NCBI GenBank assembly: GCA_037441525.1
Contig: JBBISA010000031.1
Coordinates: forward strand, 1 to 45,815
Origin: SKVR01 sp037441525
Lineage (GTDB): Bacteria; Bacteroidota; Bacteroidia; Bacteroidales; UBA7960
Length of the DNA stretch: 45,815 nucleotides
Direction of reading: 5' to 3'
The position numbers were made by a program, and so were the translations under genes. Each line of letters starts with the position of its first letter. Position 1 is the first letter of the stretch. This document shows positions 16,706 through 25,402 of the stretch, in pieces. The notes under the pieces are model-generated. The model was not told where the DNA came from, searched no databases, and worked only from the letters and a program-made list of their open reading frames with translations.

Positions 16706-19600
16706 CTACCTCACTGCCGCGCTCTCCTCCGGCCCCAGATAAGTCCTCTTCAGGCCGCCGGTATCGATCACAAGTTTTTGCAAAACAAGGCCCGGCGATG
16801 AATAGTAATACCTGAGGGTATGGTTGCCCGACTCACTGATGGTGTGTGTGGAAACCTTAATATTGATCTTATTCCCCACGATCATATCATGAAACCTGGG
16901 TCCGTCATTTTCATGCACGTTTATGAGCTGCGGCGTTTCATCATTAAACCCAATACCGTACTTCAACCCATCGGAATTTTTCAGGAAGTTTAGTGTGGGC
17001 GAGAAGTAGGCATACACTTTAACTTCACCGGCGGTTTTTAAATGTACATCGTATTCAATAGATGCTGAAGTTCCGGGTTGTTTTGTTGGTGCGGTATAAG
17101 GCTGTGCCACCACTCCATCAAGTGTTCTGCCAATATCGGGGATCACAAGCCATGTAATGTCATCGGTTTTCTTCAACCTTGAGTAGCTTGATGATTCAAT
17201 GGAAATATAGCCATTGCTTTCCACATGCCCTCTGATCCCTGCAAGTTCACGGGCCGAGGGTTTCCAGGCCTTTACCGGAATGTTAAACTCTGAATCACTG
17301 GCAATAACAGTTACCTGTGCATCAGGGTTACCTTCAGGTACGCGGGCCCAATCCAGTGAAACATAAATACGCTTCTGATCATCCACCTGTCCGGAAACCG
17401 AGGAGACTTTCACCCAATCTTTGTCCGAACTTACCTGGTAGCTGAAGGGTAGACTTCCTTTATTGAACAATTCAACAAAGTATTCCTGCCTGTTGAATGA
17501 ATCAAACACGGGCAAACCCTGCGATCCGGCAGTGTATTCATTTTCTGCTTCTTCCACATACAATCCCGGAACCGAATCCGGGTAAATTTCTGTGCGTTCA
17601 ACCGGAGGGATTCTGTTTAAAGGTGGTTGGTTCCAGTAAGTATAACCAATGCGGGTTTGCGACATCATGTGGTTCCATTTTCCGTTGGCAATACCAAAAT
17701 GGTAATGGGCATCGAGAATTGAATCCTTACGGAAGTAGTAGGCCACACTGTCGGCCATGGCATTTGTGAGCGCTCTCCCCTGTTTTGCATAAAAATGGTT
17801 GCGGGCCGTTGCATGATAAAGGTTGTATAAATTGGCAGAAGCAGCAATCGGGTAAAGTACCAGCTGATAGTAGGCCGACTTGTACTCATCGCCAAGCAGA
17901 TCGTTAATCTTGTAAGCTTCTGAAGCCAGTTGGTTATAGTCGCGGGCAATGCGTTCAAATTCGCGGTAATTGTTAACCGAAAAAGTTCTCCAGTCGACCA
18001 TTTCGGGTTTTCTGCGGCCATTTATTTTTCCATACCGGTTCATAAAGTCCGCAATTTCTCCTGCATACTTTTCTCCAAATTGCTGTTTTGCCCATGCCAA
18101 TGACCAATCCACTAAATTGCTGGCATTAAAACGGTCAGGGTCCCAGGCCATATCGAGATAAAATTGAATGGGGAATTCCATCGGCTTAATATCACCCACG
18201 TTTACTACCCATTTTCTGTCAATACCATAATCAAGAGCCAACCTGTGTTGTTCCCAGATTTTTGGGAGTGGGTTTGTATTAAGCCATTTATAGCTTCGCG
18301 GGCCACCTACATAATCGAAATGGTAATATAAGCCAAGCCCGCCGAGCCGGGCACGTTCATCATCACCAGGTACGCGCCTTACATTGCCCCAGTTGTCTTC
18401 GCAATACAGCAGCATAATATCATCGGGCACGCGCATTCCCATATCATAGTATTCCTGTACTTCCTTGTACAAGGCCCAAACCTGTGGAGTCTCTGCAGCA
18501 GGTTTTCTGGTAACATTTTCGATGATGCGCCGCTGATTTTCTACAATGTCTGTTAGAAGCTCAATATTCCGGTCGTTGCTCATGGGTTCGTCGCCATCGC
18601 CGCGCATGCCAATGGTTACAAAAGATTCAAACCCCAGGTTGCGTTCTACTCCCTGGCGCCAGAACTCATCGAGCTTTTCCTTGTTGCGGGTATAATCCCA
18701 GGGGCCCGATCCATATCGGCTCCATTCTACGTGTGCCCGCATCATCGGTTCGTGGTGGGTGTAGGAAATTACAATTCCGTATTCGTGGGCCAGAACGGGG
18801 TTTATAGGATCATCGTCGGCATGGGCTTTGCCCCACATGGCAGGCCAAAGGAAATTGCCCTTCATCCGTAATATTAACTCATATACCTGGGCATAAAAAC
18901 CGGCATTAAAACCACCAAATGTATTGCGAACCCAGTTGCCCAGGGCAGGTTCTTCGTCGTTGATAAAAATTCCACGGTACTTTATTCTGGGTTCACCAAG
19001 GTTGTATCGGCCTGGTTTAATGGTTATCATTTCTCTTTTTATCACAGGAACATCGGCCCACCAGTACCACGGCGATACCCCCATTTGGGCCGACAGGTCG
19101 AACATACCGAAAATGGTACCACGCTTATCGCTCCCGGCTATAACAAGAGCTCTTTCAATACCATCAAAAGGCTTGTCAACAACCTGAAGCAACGATACTT
19201 CCCAGCAGCCCTTCACATCATCCACATTAATTTTGCCTTTGGCAATCAGCTCATTAATCAAACGGCTTTCGCCAATGGTGCCAATAATGATGGCATTTTT
19301 TACGGGCGAGAAATTTACACCCTGCATAGCCGGTTTGTTCCCGGTAACAAGTTCAATATCGTTTTGCAAATGGCCTGCAACAAGGTGCACTCCCTTTGAG
19401 TCATTCTCATCAACAATTAAAGTTGCCATCCCGGTGCTATTGGCCAGTACAAAACCATTGCGCAATGCCTGAAAGGAAACATATCCCGTTGTTTTAAAGG
19501 TTGATTCGAATTTTGTTCCAACTTTTTCCTGATTTTTACATGCTATGAATGTAAGTACCAGATAAACCGCAAGTATCCATTTAATTATTACCAGTTTCAT
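16706..19600 (-). CDS. GH115 xylan alpha-1,2-glucuronidase (lipoprotein copy)
   Basis: This 964-residue protein is a second complete GH115 enzyme. Its N-terminus ends in the lipobox FIAC (Cys21), so unlike the copy at 154-3060 it should be membrane-anchored. The family blocks are all kept: NDEEPAL, HHEPMMRAH, GMRGDGDE, YCEDNWGN and YYHFDYVG, followed by the GH115 C-terminal beta region ending in RTYLGPEE. The two copies align clearly along their length but differ at many positions, so this is an old duplication or two separate acquisitions rather than a recent copy. It lies 142 bp downstream of the GH43 gene and is probably co-transcribed with it. Anchoring may place it where it acts on different chain lengths from the free enzyme (inference). 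Confidence 0.95.
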   Translation of the reverse strand: MKLVIIKWILAVYLVLTFIACKNQEKVGTKFESTFKTTGYVSFQALRNGFVLANSTGMATLIVDENDSKGVHLVAGHLQNDIELVTGNKPAMQGVNFSPVKNAIIIGTIGESRLINELIAKGKINVDDVKGCWEVSLLQVVDKPFDGIERALVIAGSDKRGTIFGMFDLSAQMGVSPWYWWADVPVIKREMITIKPGRYNLGEPRIKYRGIFINDEEPALGNWVRNTFGGFNAGFYAQVYELILRMKGNFLWPAMWGKAHADDDPINPVLAHEYGIVISYTHHEPMMRAHVEWSRYGSGPWDYTRNKEKLDEFWRQGVERNLGFESFVTIGMRGDGDEPMSNDRNIELLTDIVENQRRIIENVTRKPAAETPQVWALYKEVQEYYDMGMRVPDDIMLLYCEDNWGNVRRVPGDDERARLGGLGLYYHFDYVGGPRSYKWLNTNPLPKIWEQHRLALDYGIDRKWVVNVGDIKPMEFPIQFYLDMAWDPDRFNASNLVDWSLAWAKQQFGEKYAGEIADFMNRYGKINGRRKPEMVDWRTFSVNNYREFERIARDYNQLASEAYKINDLLGDEYKSAYYQLVLYPIAASANLYNLYHATARNHFYAKQGRALTNAMADSVAYYFRKDSILDAHYHFGIANGKWNHMMSQTRIGYTYWNQPPLNRIPPVERTEIYPDSVPGLYVEEAENEYTAGSQGLPVFDSFNRQEYFVELFNKGSLPFSYQVSSDKDWVKVSSVSGQVDDQKRIYVSLDWARVPEGNPDAQVTVIASDSEFNIPVKAWKPSARELAGIRGHVESNGYISIESSSYSRLKKTDDITWLVIPDIGRTLDGVVAQPYTAPTKQPGTSASIEYDVHLKTAGEVKVYAYFSPTLNFLKNSDGLKYGIGFNDETPQLINVHENDGPRFHDMIVGNKINIKVSTHTISESGNHTLRYYYSSPGLVLQKLVIDTGGLKRTYLGPEESAAVR

Positions 19601-19742
19601 AAGTATTGGTTTTTAATGACAATGTGTTTATAATTATTGTTTTTAGTATAATTCGATCAGTGATTCCCCAATAAAATCATAGCAACCCAATGTAATTTTT
19701 TTTCCTTTGAAAGCATTTGCACCATGAAATGCAAGCTTTGAT

Positions 19743-22022
19743 TTAGTTGACAACCTGGTTGATTTTACTGAGTTTAAAAACTTCACGTTTATTGCCAGAT
19801 ACCAGCTCCAGGATATAGATGCCTGGAGGCAGCCCTTCAAGGTCAATTTTTTGTTCAGTACTCCCCGCAAACCGGCCCGATTTAATAAGTACTCGCTGTA
19901 GATTATATATTTGATAATTATTGTCCGGATAATCCGATTCAATGGTTAATGATTGTTGCACCGGATTTGGATACACTTTCCATACGTAAGGTGTCTGAAA
20001 GGGGGAGGTTTCGTCTCGGTAAGAAAGGGTAGGATTGTCTAAATTAAACTTTATGCTTCTGATTATAAAGGCGTTTGGTGGGCCGCTCCATCTTAAAAAG
20101 AGATCATGTTGCCCCGAAACTTTCAAAACTTCTGCCGAGAAGCTTTTCCAGGAATTGGCGCCGCCGGTATTTGAAATAGCGATTTCGGCAATTTTGGTTC
20201 CATCCTCTTCCAGGTCGTCAATCCAGATTTCTAAAACACCTCCCAGTGTAGAAGCCGCATCAACGGTTACTGATGCAGGAACTCTTTCACCCCTTCCCAA
20301 TTCAACGCCTGCCAGCATAAGCCAGCCACCTTTGGAAGTTGTGTTGCTCATACCCCGGTTAACGCCGCTTCCTCTGGGTTCAACCCCAAAAAAATTGTTG
20401 TGACCCAATGCCCGCATACCAAAAAAACCATCCCGGTAAAGATAGTGGTCGAATTGAGCTTTTTTCCCCGATGCGAGCAACCCGTTGCTGGTTCCTACCC
20501 ACCAATTGTAATTGGGTTGAGCTTTGTCGAGGTTTAAAGACGATATCTGATTCCCGATTTGTATCCACTCGATACCGTTTGAACTATAATATCCCTTTAT
20601 ATTATGGTAATCTCTCTCCACTTTCAGCCACAACACATTGCCAAGGGTATTGTCAATTTCAAATTTTGTTTCCTGACTTGATTGTGTATCGCTAAATGTA
20701 AAACCAATTTTTTTTCCATTATTAAATCCTGAATAAACCCTTGACGTAACTGATTCATTACCGTTGGTAAGGTATAGTCCGGCTTCATGTCCATTCGCTG
20801 TGGCATCGAAATCAACTTTTGTGGTAAGGGTAAAATAGTAACCCCCTTCTTTGTGCAGAAGATGGGTTTTGCCGGCTGCAGGCGGATTTAAGGTAAGCCA
20901 GCCGCTTCTTTCTGTAAGAGAATACCGCGATGCGGCTGTGCGGTTAAGGAAATGCCAGGTAAGCTTCAGGGAAGAATCGTCGAAGTAATCAGATCGGGGT
21001 AAACTCCAGGGAATTCCTGATTTGGGAAGATTTGGTTTTAGTTGGGGTTTTGATGTGGGTGCTGTGCCTGTTGGTTTTCCTTTATCGTCCCATATTACTC
21101 TGTGCAGTAAACCCTGCCGCCCTTTGCCTTCCCAACTGTCGCTGCCAAGCGATTGGAAACTGTGCGAAAGCGCCCACCAGGTGCCGTCGTTAAGCTCAAT
21201 GGGTTGTGTAAGATGATTTGGTCCTCTAAAAGAGGCTGATGCATCGGTTATGGATGCAAAAAACTGGCCCATCTCTTCCCATTGACTTTTATCTTCCGTT
21301 ATTTCTGGCGTTCGGAGCACCCATTGCCCGCCGCCAACATTGCCGGCGATAAAATAATAATACCATCCGTTGCGCTTACACATTTTTGGACCTTCTGCCC
21401 AGCTGTATTTCTCAGTTACGTTTATCCAGTCTAAATTTAACAACGGACCTGTTAATTGTCCGGTGCGGGGGTCGATAGCTTGTATGCGATTGATGAATTT
21501 TCCGTTCTTCATCAACATGTAAGGCGTGCCATTATCGTCAACAAACACAGAATTATCATACCCTGTAACTGTTGTTGCGGTAACCCGTGTGGGTGCACTC
21601 CAGGGGCCCTGCATGGATGTGGCTTTTGAGAAATACTGCTGTGAATTTATGCTGTAGTAAACCCAATAAAAGCCACCGAACTCGGCCAGCCCCCCCTGCC
21701 ATATTCCCCCTGATGGAGTGTCGTTTATATAGCCTGTCCAACCTGGTGCCACAACCCTTGATATTATTTGCCAATGAACCAGGTCGGTGGAGTGATAAAT
21801 GGGCAAATAGGGGGTTAGATGAAAGGAAGACCCTGCCATATAAAAATTATCGCCTAGGCGCATGAGGGTCATGTCGGGATGGGCACCCGATAGAACCGGA
21901 TCAACGTAGGTTAAGACTTTTTGATATGCTTCATCAGGAATATTGCCGGTTTGTGCCCAAATTTTTTGAGCAACTACGGCAATTAAAATCCAAAGAATAA
22001 TAGTAAATAGATGTTTTTTCAT
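19743..22022 (-). CDS. GH43 beta-xylosidase/arabinofuranosidase with CBM6-like module and T9SS domain
   Basis: This 759-residue protein has a signal peptide (1-23), a five-bladed GH43 domain (~34-330), a concanavalin-like module of the beta-xylosidase C-terminal type (~345-540), a CBM6-like module (~545-665) and a T9SS sorting domain (~680-759, YPNP). The likely catalytic triad is D50 in AHPDMT (base), D156 in GYDNSVF (pKa modulator) and E210 in SWAEGPKM (acid). GH43 enzymes with this two-domain core usually release xylose or arabinose from xylan side chains or ends; the sequence alone does not decide between them. It is the first gene of a GH43-GH115 pair, preceded by about 600 bp without genes. 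T9SS export suggests it works at the cell surface. Confidence 0.92.
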   Translation of the reverse strand: MKKHLFTIILWILIAVVAQKIWAQTGNIPDEAYQKVLTYVDPVLSGAHPDMTLMRLGDNFYMAGSSFHLTPYLPIYHSTDLVHWQIISRVVAPGWTGYINDTPSGGIWQGGLAEFGGFYWVYYSINSQQYFSKATSMQGPWSAPTRVTATTVTGYDNSVFVDDNGTPYMLMKNGKFINRIQAIDPRTGQLTGPLLNLDWINVTEKYSWAEGPKMCKRNGWYYYFIAGNVGGGQWVLRTPEITEDKSQWEEMGQFFASITDASASFRGPNHLTQPIELNDGTWWALSHSFQSLGSDSWEGKGRQGLLHRVIWDDKGKPTGTAPTSKPQLKPNLPKSGIPWSLPRSDYFDDSSLKLTWHFLNRTAASRYSLTERSGWLTLNPPAAGKTHLLHKEGGYYFTLTTKVDFDATANGHEAGLYLTNGNESVTSRVYSGFNNGKKIGFTFSDTQSSQETKFEIDNTLGNVLWLKVERDYHNIKGYYSSNGIEWIQIGNQISSLNLDKAQPNYNWWVGTSNGLLASGKKAQFDHYLYRDGFFGMRALGHNNFFGVEPRGSGVNRGMSNTTSKGGWLMLAGVELGRGERVPASVTVDAASTLGGVLEIWIDDLEEDGTKIAEIAISNTGGANSWKSFSAEVLKVSGQHDLFLRWSGPPNAFIIRSIKFNLDNPTLSYRDETSPFQTPYVWKVYPNPVQQSLTIESDYPDNNYQIYNLQRVLIKSGRFAGSTEQKIDLEGLPPGIYILELVSGNKREVFKLSKINQVVN

Positions 22023-22623
22023 CCGTAAACAATTTGTTTTTAAGTTGTCGGATAGTTTATCCCGTCATTGCGGTTCAGTGCGCTTGATGAATTTTGGCTT
22101 AGCTGATCTCCTAAGTTTGGTTCATCCGGCTTTATGTTCAACGAATTTTAGTCGTCTGTTTAGTGTAATAATCTCAAAAATCGGTCATGTTAATTGATGG
22201 CTGCATTAATCATCGGTTAATCCATATATTATGCTGCAGATTTTATAATAAGGTTCCTATAAAAAAATAGCTTTTAAAAAATATGATGTTAATAATTTTC
22301 AAATAAAGAGCATTTTTAAAAATCGTGATTCCTATTTTAGATATTTGACTTGCGAATTCAGATAAACATGTTGGTTTAATGAAAATAGATTTGAAACAAT
22401 TGATTTTTAATTGAATAGATAGGAATGCACCCGATATAATCATCCATAGGCAACCCTGATTTTAACAAATTGATTTGTTTTGCTCTACATTTTTTAAAAA
22501 GAGAAATATTGCGATTCTTTGAATGTATTGCAATAAAATTCAAGCTGAAATGATAGAATTCCCGAAAAAAGCAGGGCTGCTTCCTTGCGAAAGCAGCCCT
22601 AACATCTATGAAAAGAGTAACTA
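22023..22623. other. AT-rich intergenic region upstream of GH43
   Basis: This 601 bp stretch is strongly AT-rich and should contain the GH43-GH115 promoter on its left side. At its right end it holds the terminator of the neighbouring T9SS gene. No convincing gene is present: a 66-codon frame at 22243-22443 is of low complexity. I did not find an exact TAnnTTTG element on the minus strand. Confidence 0.5.
22563..22600 (-). terminator. Rho-independent terminator of the unknown T9SS protein gene
   Basis: AGGGCTGCTT (22573-22582) and AAGCAGCCCT (22591-22600) form a perfect 10-bp stem with an 8-nt loop. Read on the minus strand the stem is followed by GCTTTTTTC. It starts 24 nt after the stop codon at 22624, so it ends that transcript and isolates the GH43 gene. 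Confidence 0.85.
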
Positions 22624-23709
22624 CTAGTTCTTTACAATTCTTCTAACAACAGATCTGTTGTCATTATCAATAGCTTTAACAAAATAGATACCTCTGGTAA
22701 GGCTGCTGATGTCGGCCCTTACTTCGAATCCATTGCTATCGAATGAGTGGATTAGTTTTCCTGTAACATCCCAAATCTCTGCCTTTTTCAGGTTATTCAT
22801 GTTTACATTCAGAATGTTGGTTGTTGGGTTAGGATAAACGCGCACATTTATTTGCTTTTCAGGTTTTTCAACACTGGTTTTTAGGTTAGCAAGTCTTTCA
22901 ACTTCTCTAATATAAACTGTTTGCCCCTCTTCGGTAAATCCAAAATAATTGTAAGGAAATCTTCCACCGGAATCTCTACCAAACGCAAAATAGGTTCTTG
23001 GACCGGCAGGGGTTCGTCCACCTTGATAAAAAGGAACACCTGCTTTAAAGCGAGTTAAACCGGTAAGTGGAAGATTAGGTGCAGCGCGTTCAAAAACAAT
23101 CAAATGTTCTCCGCCATCTGATACGGTAGGGTCAACTTCTAATCCTTCTGCTCCTCCCGTCCAGAGAACAAAATTGTCATTATTATCCAGGGTGATACCT
23201 GCAAAAATGGGATCAGTTTTCTTAAGAACTTTTACTGTTAAATCCTGATCAGCAGCTCCAATACCATGGATATTACTATTATCAAACCATGCTAATTGCG
23301 AAAAACGTCCTCCATAAGGATTCATTAAGAGTATAGGGGTTTCAACAGCATTCCATGCTGTAGGCCCGGGACCTGTACCACCTGATGCACCTCCATTTAC
23401 CCAGTTAGCGCTGCCGATACCACGGTCTAAAATAATTAGATCAGCTCCATTTATCAGGGCCATTTCATCTGCATTGTACAGGGTTATATTTCGGTTGGTA
23501 AGTATTGTCACCTCATAACCAAGTTTTTCTACAATCAAATTAACATTTATTTGTGAAGGATGGTCACCAGCGATACCGGCACCACCACCAGAGTCAGTCA
23601 TTTTGTCAGGATCCCACACAAAAACAACTTTTTTTGTTGCCATCGCAGAGCCTGCTAAAAGCAGTGCCATTGCAAAAATTGCCAAAGATTTAAGTATTGT
23701 TTTTTTCAT
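22624..23709 (-). CDS. T9SS-exported protein of unknown function, ThuA/GATase-like fold suspected
   Basis: This 361-residue protein has a signal peptide (1-24, ending SAMA), a body of ~255 residues and a T9SS sorting domain (~285-361, YPNP). I do not recognise the family with confidence. The body starts KKVVFVWDPDKM, then NLIVEKLGYEVTIL, GADLIILDRGI and TPILLMNPYG: a Rossmann-like strand order reminiscent of ThuA/class I amidotransferase-like proteins, but no nucleophile elbow is apparent. It lies between the SusE-position gene and GH43, with its own terminator and a good -7 match 45 bp upstream, so it is a monocistron, perhaps strongly expressed. Its presence within the locus suggests a surface role in xylan use, but this is inference. 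Confidence 0.8.
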   Translation of the reverse strand: MKKTILKSLAIFAMALLLAGSAMATKKVVFVWDPDKMTDSGGGAGIAGDHPSQINVNLIVEKLGYEVTILTNRNITLYNADEMALINGADLIILDRGIGSANWVNGGASGGTGPGPTAWNAVETPILLMNPYGGRFSQLAWFDNSNIHGIGAADQDLTVKVLKKTDPIFAGITLDNNDNFVLWTGGAEGLEVDPTVSDGGEHLIVFERAAPNLPLTGLTRFKAGVPFYQGGRTPAGPRTYFAFGRDSGGRFPYNYFGFTEEGQTVYIREVERLANLKTSVEKPEKQINVRVYPNPTTNILNVNMNNLKKAEIWDVTGKLIHSFDSNGFEVRADISSLTRGIYFVKAIDNDNRSVVRRIVKN

Positions 23710-23753
23710 AAATTTTAAGATTAAAATGAATAATTATTTTAAAAAATACGCTT

Positions 23754-23761
23754 CAAAGTTA
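23754..23761 (-). promoter_or_regulatory. Possible -7 element for the T9SS unknown protein
   Basis: The minus strand reads TAACTTTG, an exact TAnnTTTG match. It lies 45 bp upstream of the start codon and would give a leader of about 40 nt. A -33 TTTG is not clear. Confidence 0.4.
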
Positions 23762-24187
23762 CCGAATCTGAGAAAAACTTGATTTAATTTCAGATATTCT
23801 ATATTAAAAATTAAGTAAAATAATAGGCCGAATACAATATTTGACAGGTTTTTTGCCAAATAAGATTCATGTTTGGAAACCGGGTATTTCAAAAAAAAAG
23901 TAAAGAAAGAAAACTTCGTCCTGACTTTTATTGTAGAGGGTATTCCAAGTTGTTTTAGTTTGATAATCAAGCATAAAAATATTATTGATTAACGCTTACA
24001 GTTTTATTCAAGGAGCTAAAACAACTCATGGGTTCCTTAATGAAAAAAAAGCAACCTTAACCACTTGTAATGCTTGATAAATGGTACCAATAATACACCC
24101 AGATTTGTCTTTAGCCGATTTTTCTAATGCGGGGTTAATCCCGGCTAAGTCATGAGTTCACTACTTTCCTAATGACTAATCCGGGAT

Positions 24188-24220
24188 AAAAAAACACAGA
24201 GGAGAAGATTCTCCTCTGTG
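24188..24220 (-). terminator. Rho-independent terminator ending the SusCD/SusE operon
   Basis: CACAGAGGAG (24195-24204) and CTCCTCTGTG (24211-24220) form a perfect 10-bp stem with loop AAGATT. On the minus strand it is followed directly by seven T residues (24188-24194). It lies 65 nt after the stop of the SusE-position gene. A weaker T run on the other side could allow function in both directions. Confidence 0.88.
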
Positions 24221-24284
24221 CCGGTTTTTAGTGGGTTTAGTTTGATAATGAGCAGAGACCACCTATCTGCTCTAACACAATAGA

Positions 24285-25325
24285 TTAGTTGGGAACAACA
24301 GAAAAAACTTCCATTCCCACCCCACGGTTGCGCAAAACCAGGGTATCGGTGGTAACCACATTCATAATGTCGCGATTAATGGTGTAATTGAGGTAGATAG
24401 CATCTCGGTCTTTATTGCCCCAGCTGTTCTTTTCGCCGGCTTTCACAAATTTACCGTTACCTGTTACTGTGTAGGCAGAAGAAGGTGATGAAACCACACA
24501 GTTTCCGCTGGCATCAAAGGTAAGCCTGATGGGGGTTGGAAGATTTACTCCGGCGCCATCCTGCAACACTATTGGCATATCAATAATGGTAAGTGAGCCG
24601 CTGGACAACATCACAACCTGGTCGTTTTCAACATACCGGCTTCTTCTTACCACATCGCGGCTAACAACGATGCCATCTTTTCCGGTTATTTTGTCCAGAC
24701 CGCGCCTTAGATAATACCCATGGTATTTGTTTACGTATTTTATAGCATATAAAACATAATCCTTTGGCAGGATTTCCCAGTGGGTTGGGTTTAGGCGGTT
24801 AGGATTAGGACTCAGACCCGATGATTTCCCTGAAAGAATGGTATCGGCATTGGTTACACCCGTCATTCGCAGCGGAATTACGTAATTGTTCCTCAGCGCA
24901 AGGGGGTCAGCAAAGAATGCATCGGAGAGCTGTACAACAACACCTCCGGCAGTTTTACCCTTTGGGATAACCATTTTGTTGGACGCCAATTGATAATAAC
25001 TGGCTGGCATAGCCCTTAGCTCAACCCCGTCGGTGGGATTGAAGCGGAATCCATTGATCAGCGAATTATCAACTACAAAATCAATGGTTACATCCTTCTT
25101 ATTGGAATAAACACCACCAAGGGTTGCCATAATCTGGCACTTGTATTCGTTGTCCATGGACGTATCTACGAAATCTTCTCCCAGGGTAATGGTTCTTATG
25201 GGAGTTTGATAGGAAAAGTAAACTGCCTGATATTTAAAATCATCGTACTCAATGTCCTGATTGGTGCAGGACGGAAGATAAACGAGCAACAGGCATGCGG
25301 GGATTATCAATAATAACTTTTTCAT
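24285..25325 (-). CDS. SusE-position surface glycan-binding lipoprotein (DUF1735/BT_3987-like)
   Basis: This 346-residue lipoprotein has the lipobox YLPSC (Cys20) followed by an acidic stretch (TNQDIEYDD), consistent with export to the outer leaflet. The N-terminal part (~25-165) resembles the DUF1735/BT_3987-type domain, with PASYYQL and MVIPKGKTAGGVVVQLSDAF. The C-terminal part (~175-340), starting YAIKYVNKYHGYYLRRG, resembles the BT_3044-type C-terminal domain. Such proteins sit after SusD and help capture glycan at the surface. It is 77 bp downstream of the second SusD and is the last gene before the operon terminator. Ligand identity (xylan) is inferred from neighbours. Confidence 0.85.
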   Translation of the reverse strand: MKKLLLIIPACLLLVYLPSCTNQDIEYDDFKYQAVYFSYQTPIRTITLGEDFVDTSMDNEYKCQIMATLGGVYSNKKDVTIDFVVDNSLINGFRFNPTDGVELRAMPASYYQLASNKMVIPKGKTAGGVVVQLSDAFFADPLALRNNYVIPLRMTGVTNADTILSGKSSGLSPNPNRLNPTHWEILPKDYVLYAIKYVNKYHGYYLRRGLDKITGKDGIVVSRDVVRRSRYVENDQVVMLSSGSLTIIDMPIVLQDGAGVNLPTPIRLTFDASGNCVVSSPSSAYTVTGNGKFVKAGEKNSWGNKDRDAIYLNYTINRDIMNVVTTDTLVLRNRGVGMEVFSVVPN

Positions 25326-25402
25326 CTATTTAATTTTTTTATTTAAAGTTAAAACAGCACTATCAAATTGATTAAAACCTGATGTGTTTAATAGTATTGC
25401 GG

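Larger units (their letters stand above)
23710..24284. other. Intergenic region with promoter, nested hairpin and terminator
   Basis: The 575 bp gap carries a candidate promoter near 23754 and the terminator at 24188-24220. Between them is a nested hairpin: TTAGCCG (24111-24117) pairs with CGGCTAA (24142-24148) around an inner GGG/CCC stem. No credible gene is present; a 78-codon frame at 23734-23970 starts far from any good signal and covers the promoter. Confidence 0.55.

Noticed and set aside
22243..22443. 66-codon minus-strand frame upstream of GH43
   Set aside because: Low-complexity, AT-rich, no start signal and no family resemblance.
23734..23970. 78-codon minus-strand frame
   Set aside because: It covers the likely promoter of the T9SS gene, is lysine/phenylalanine-rich from AT composition, and shows no domain.
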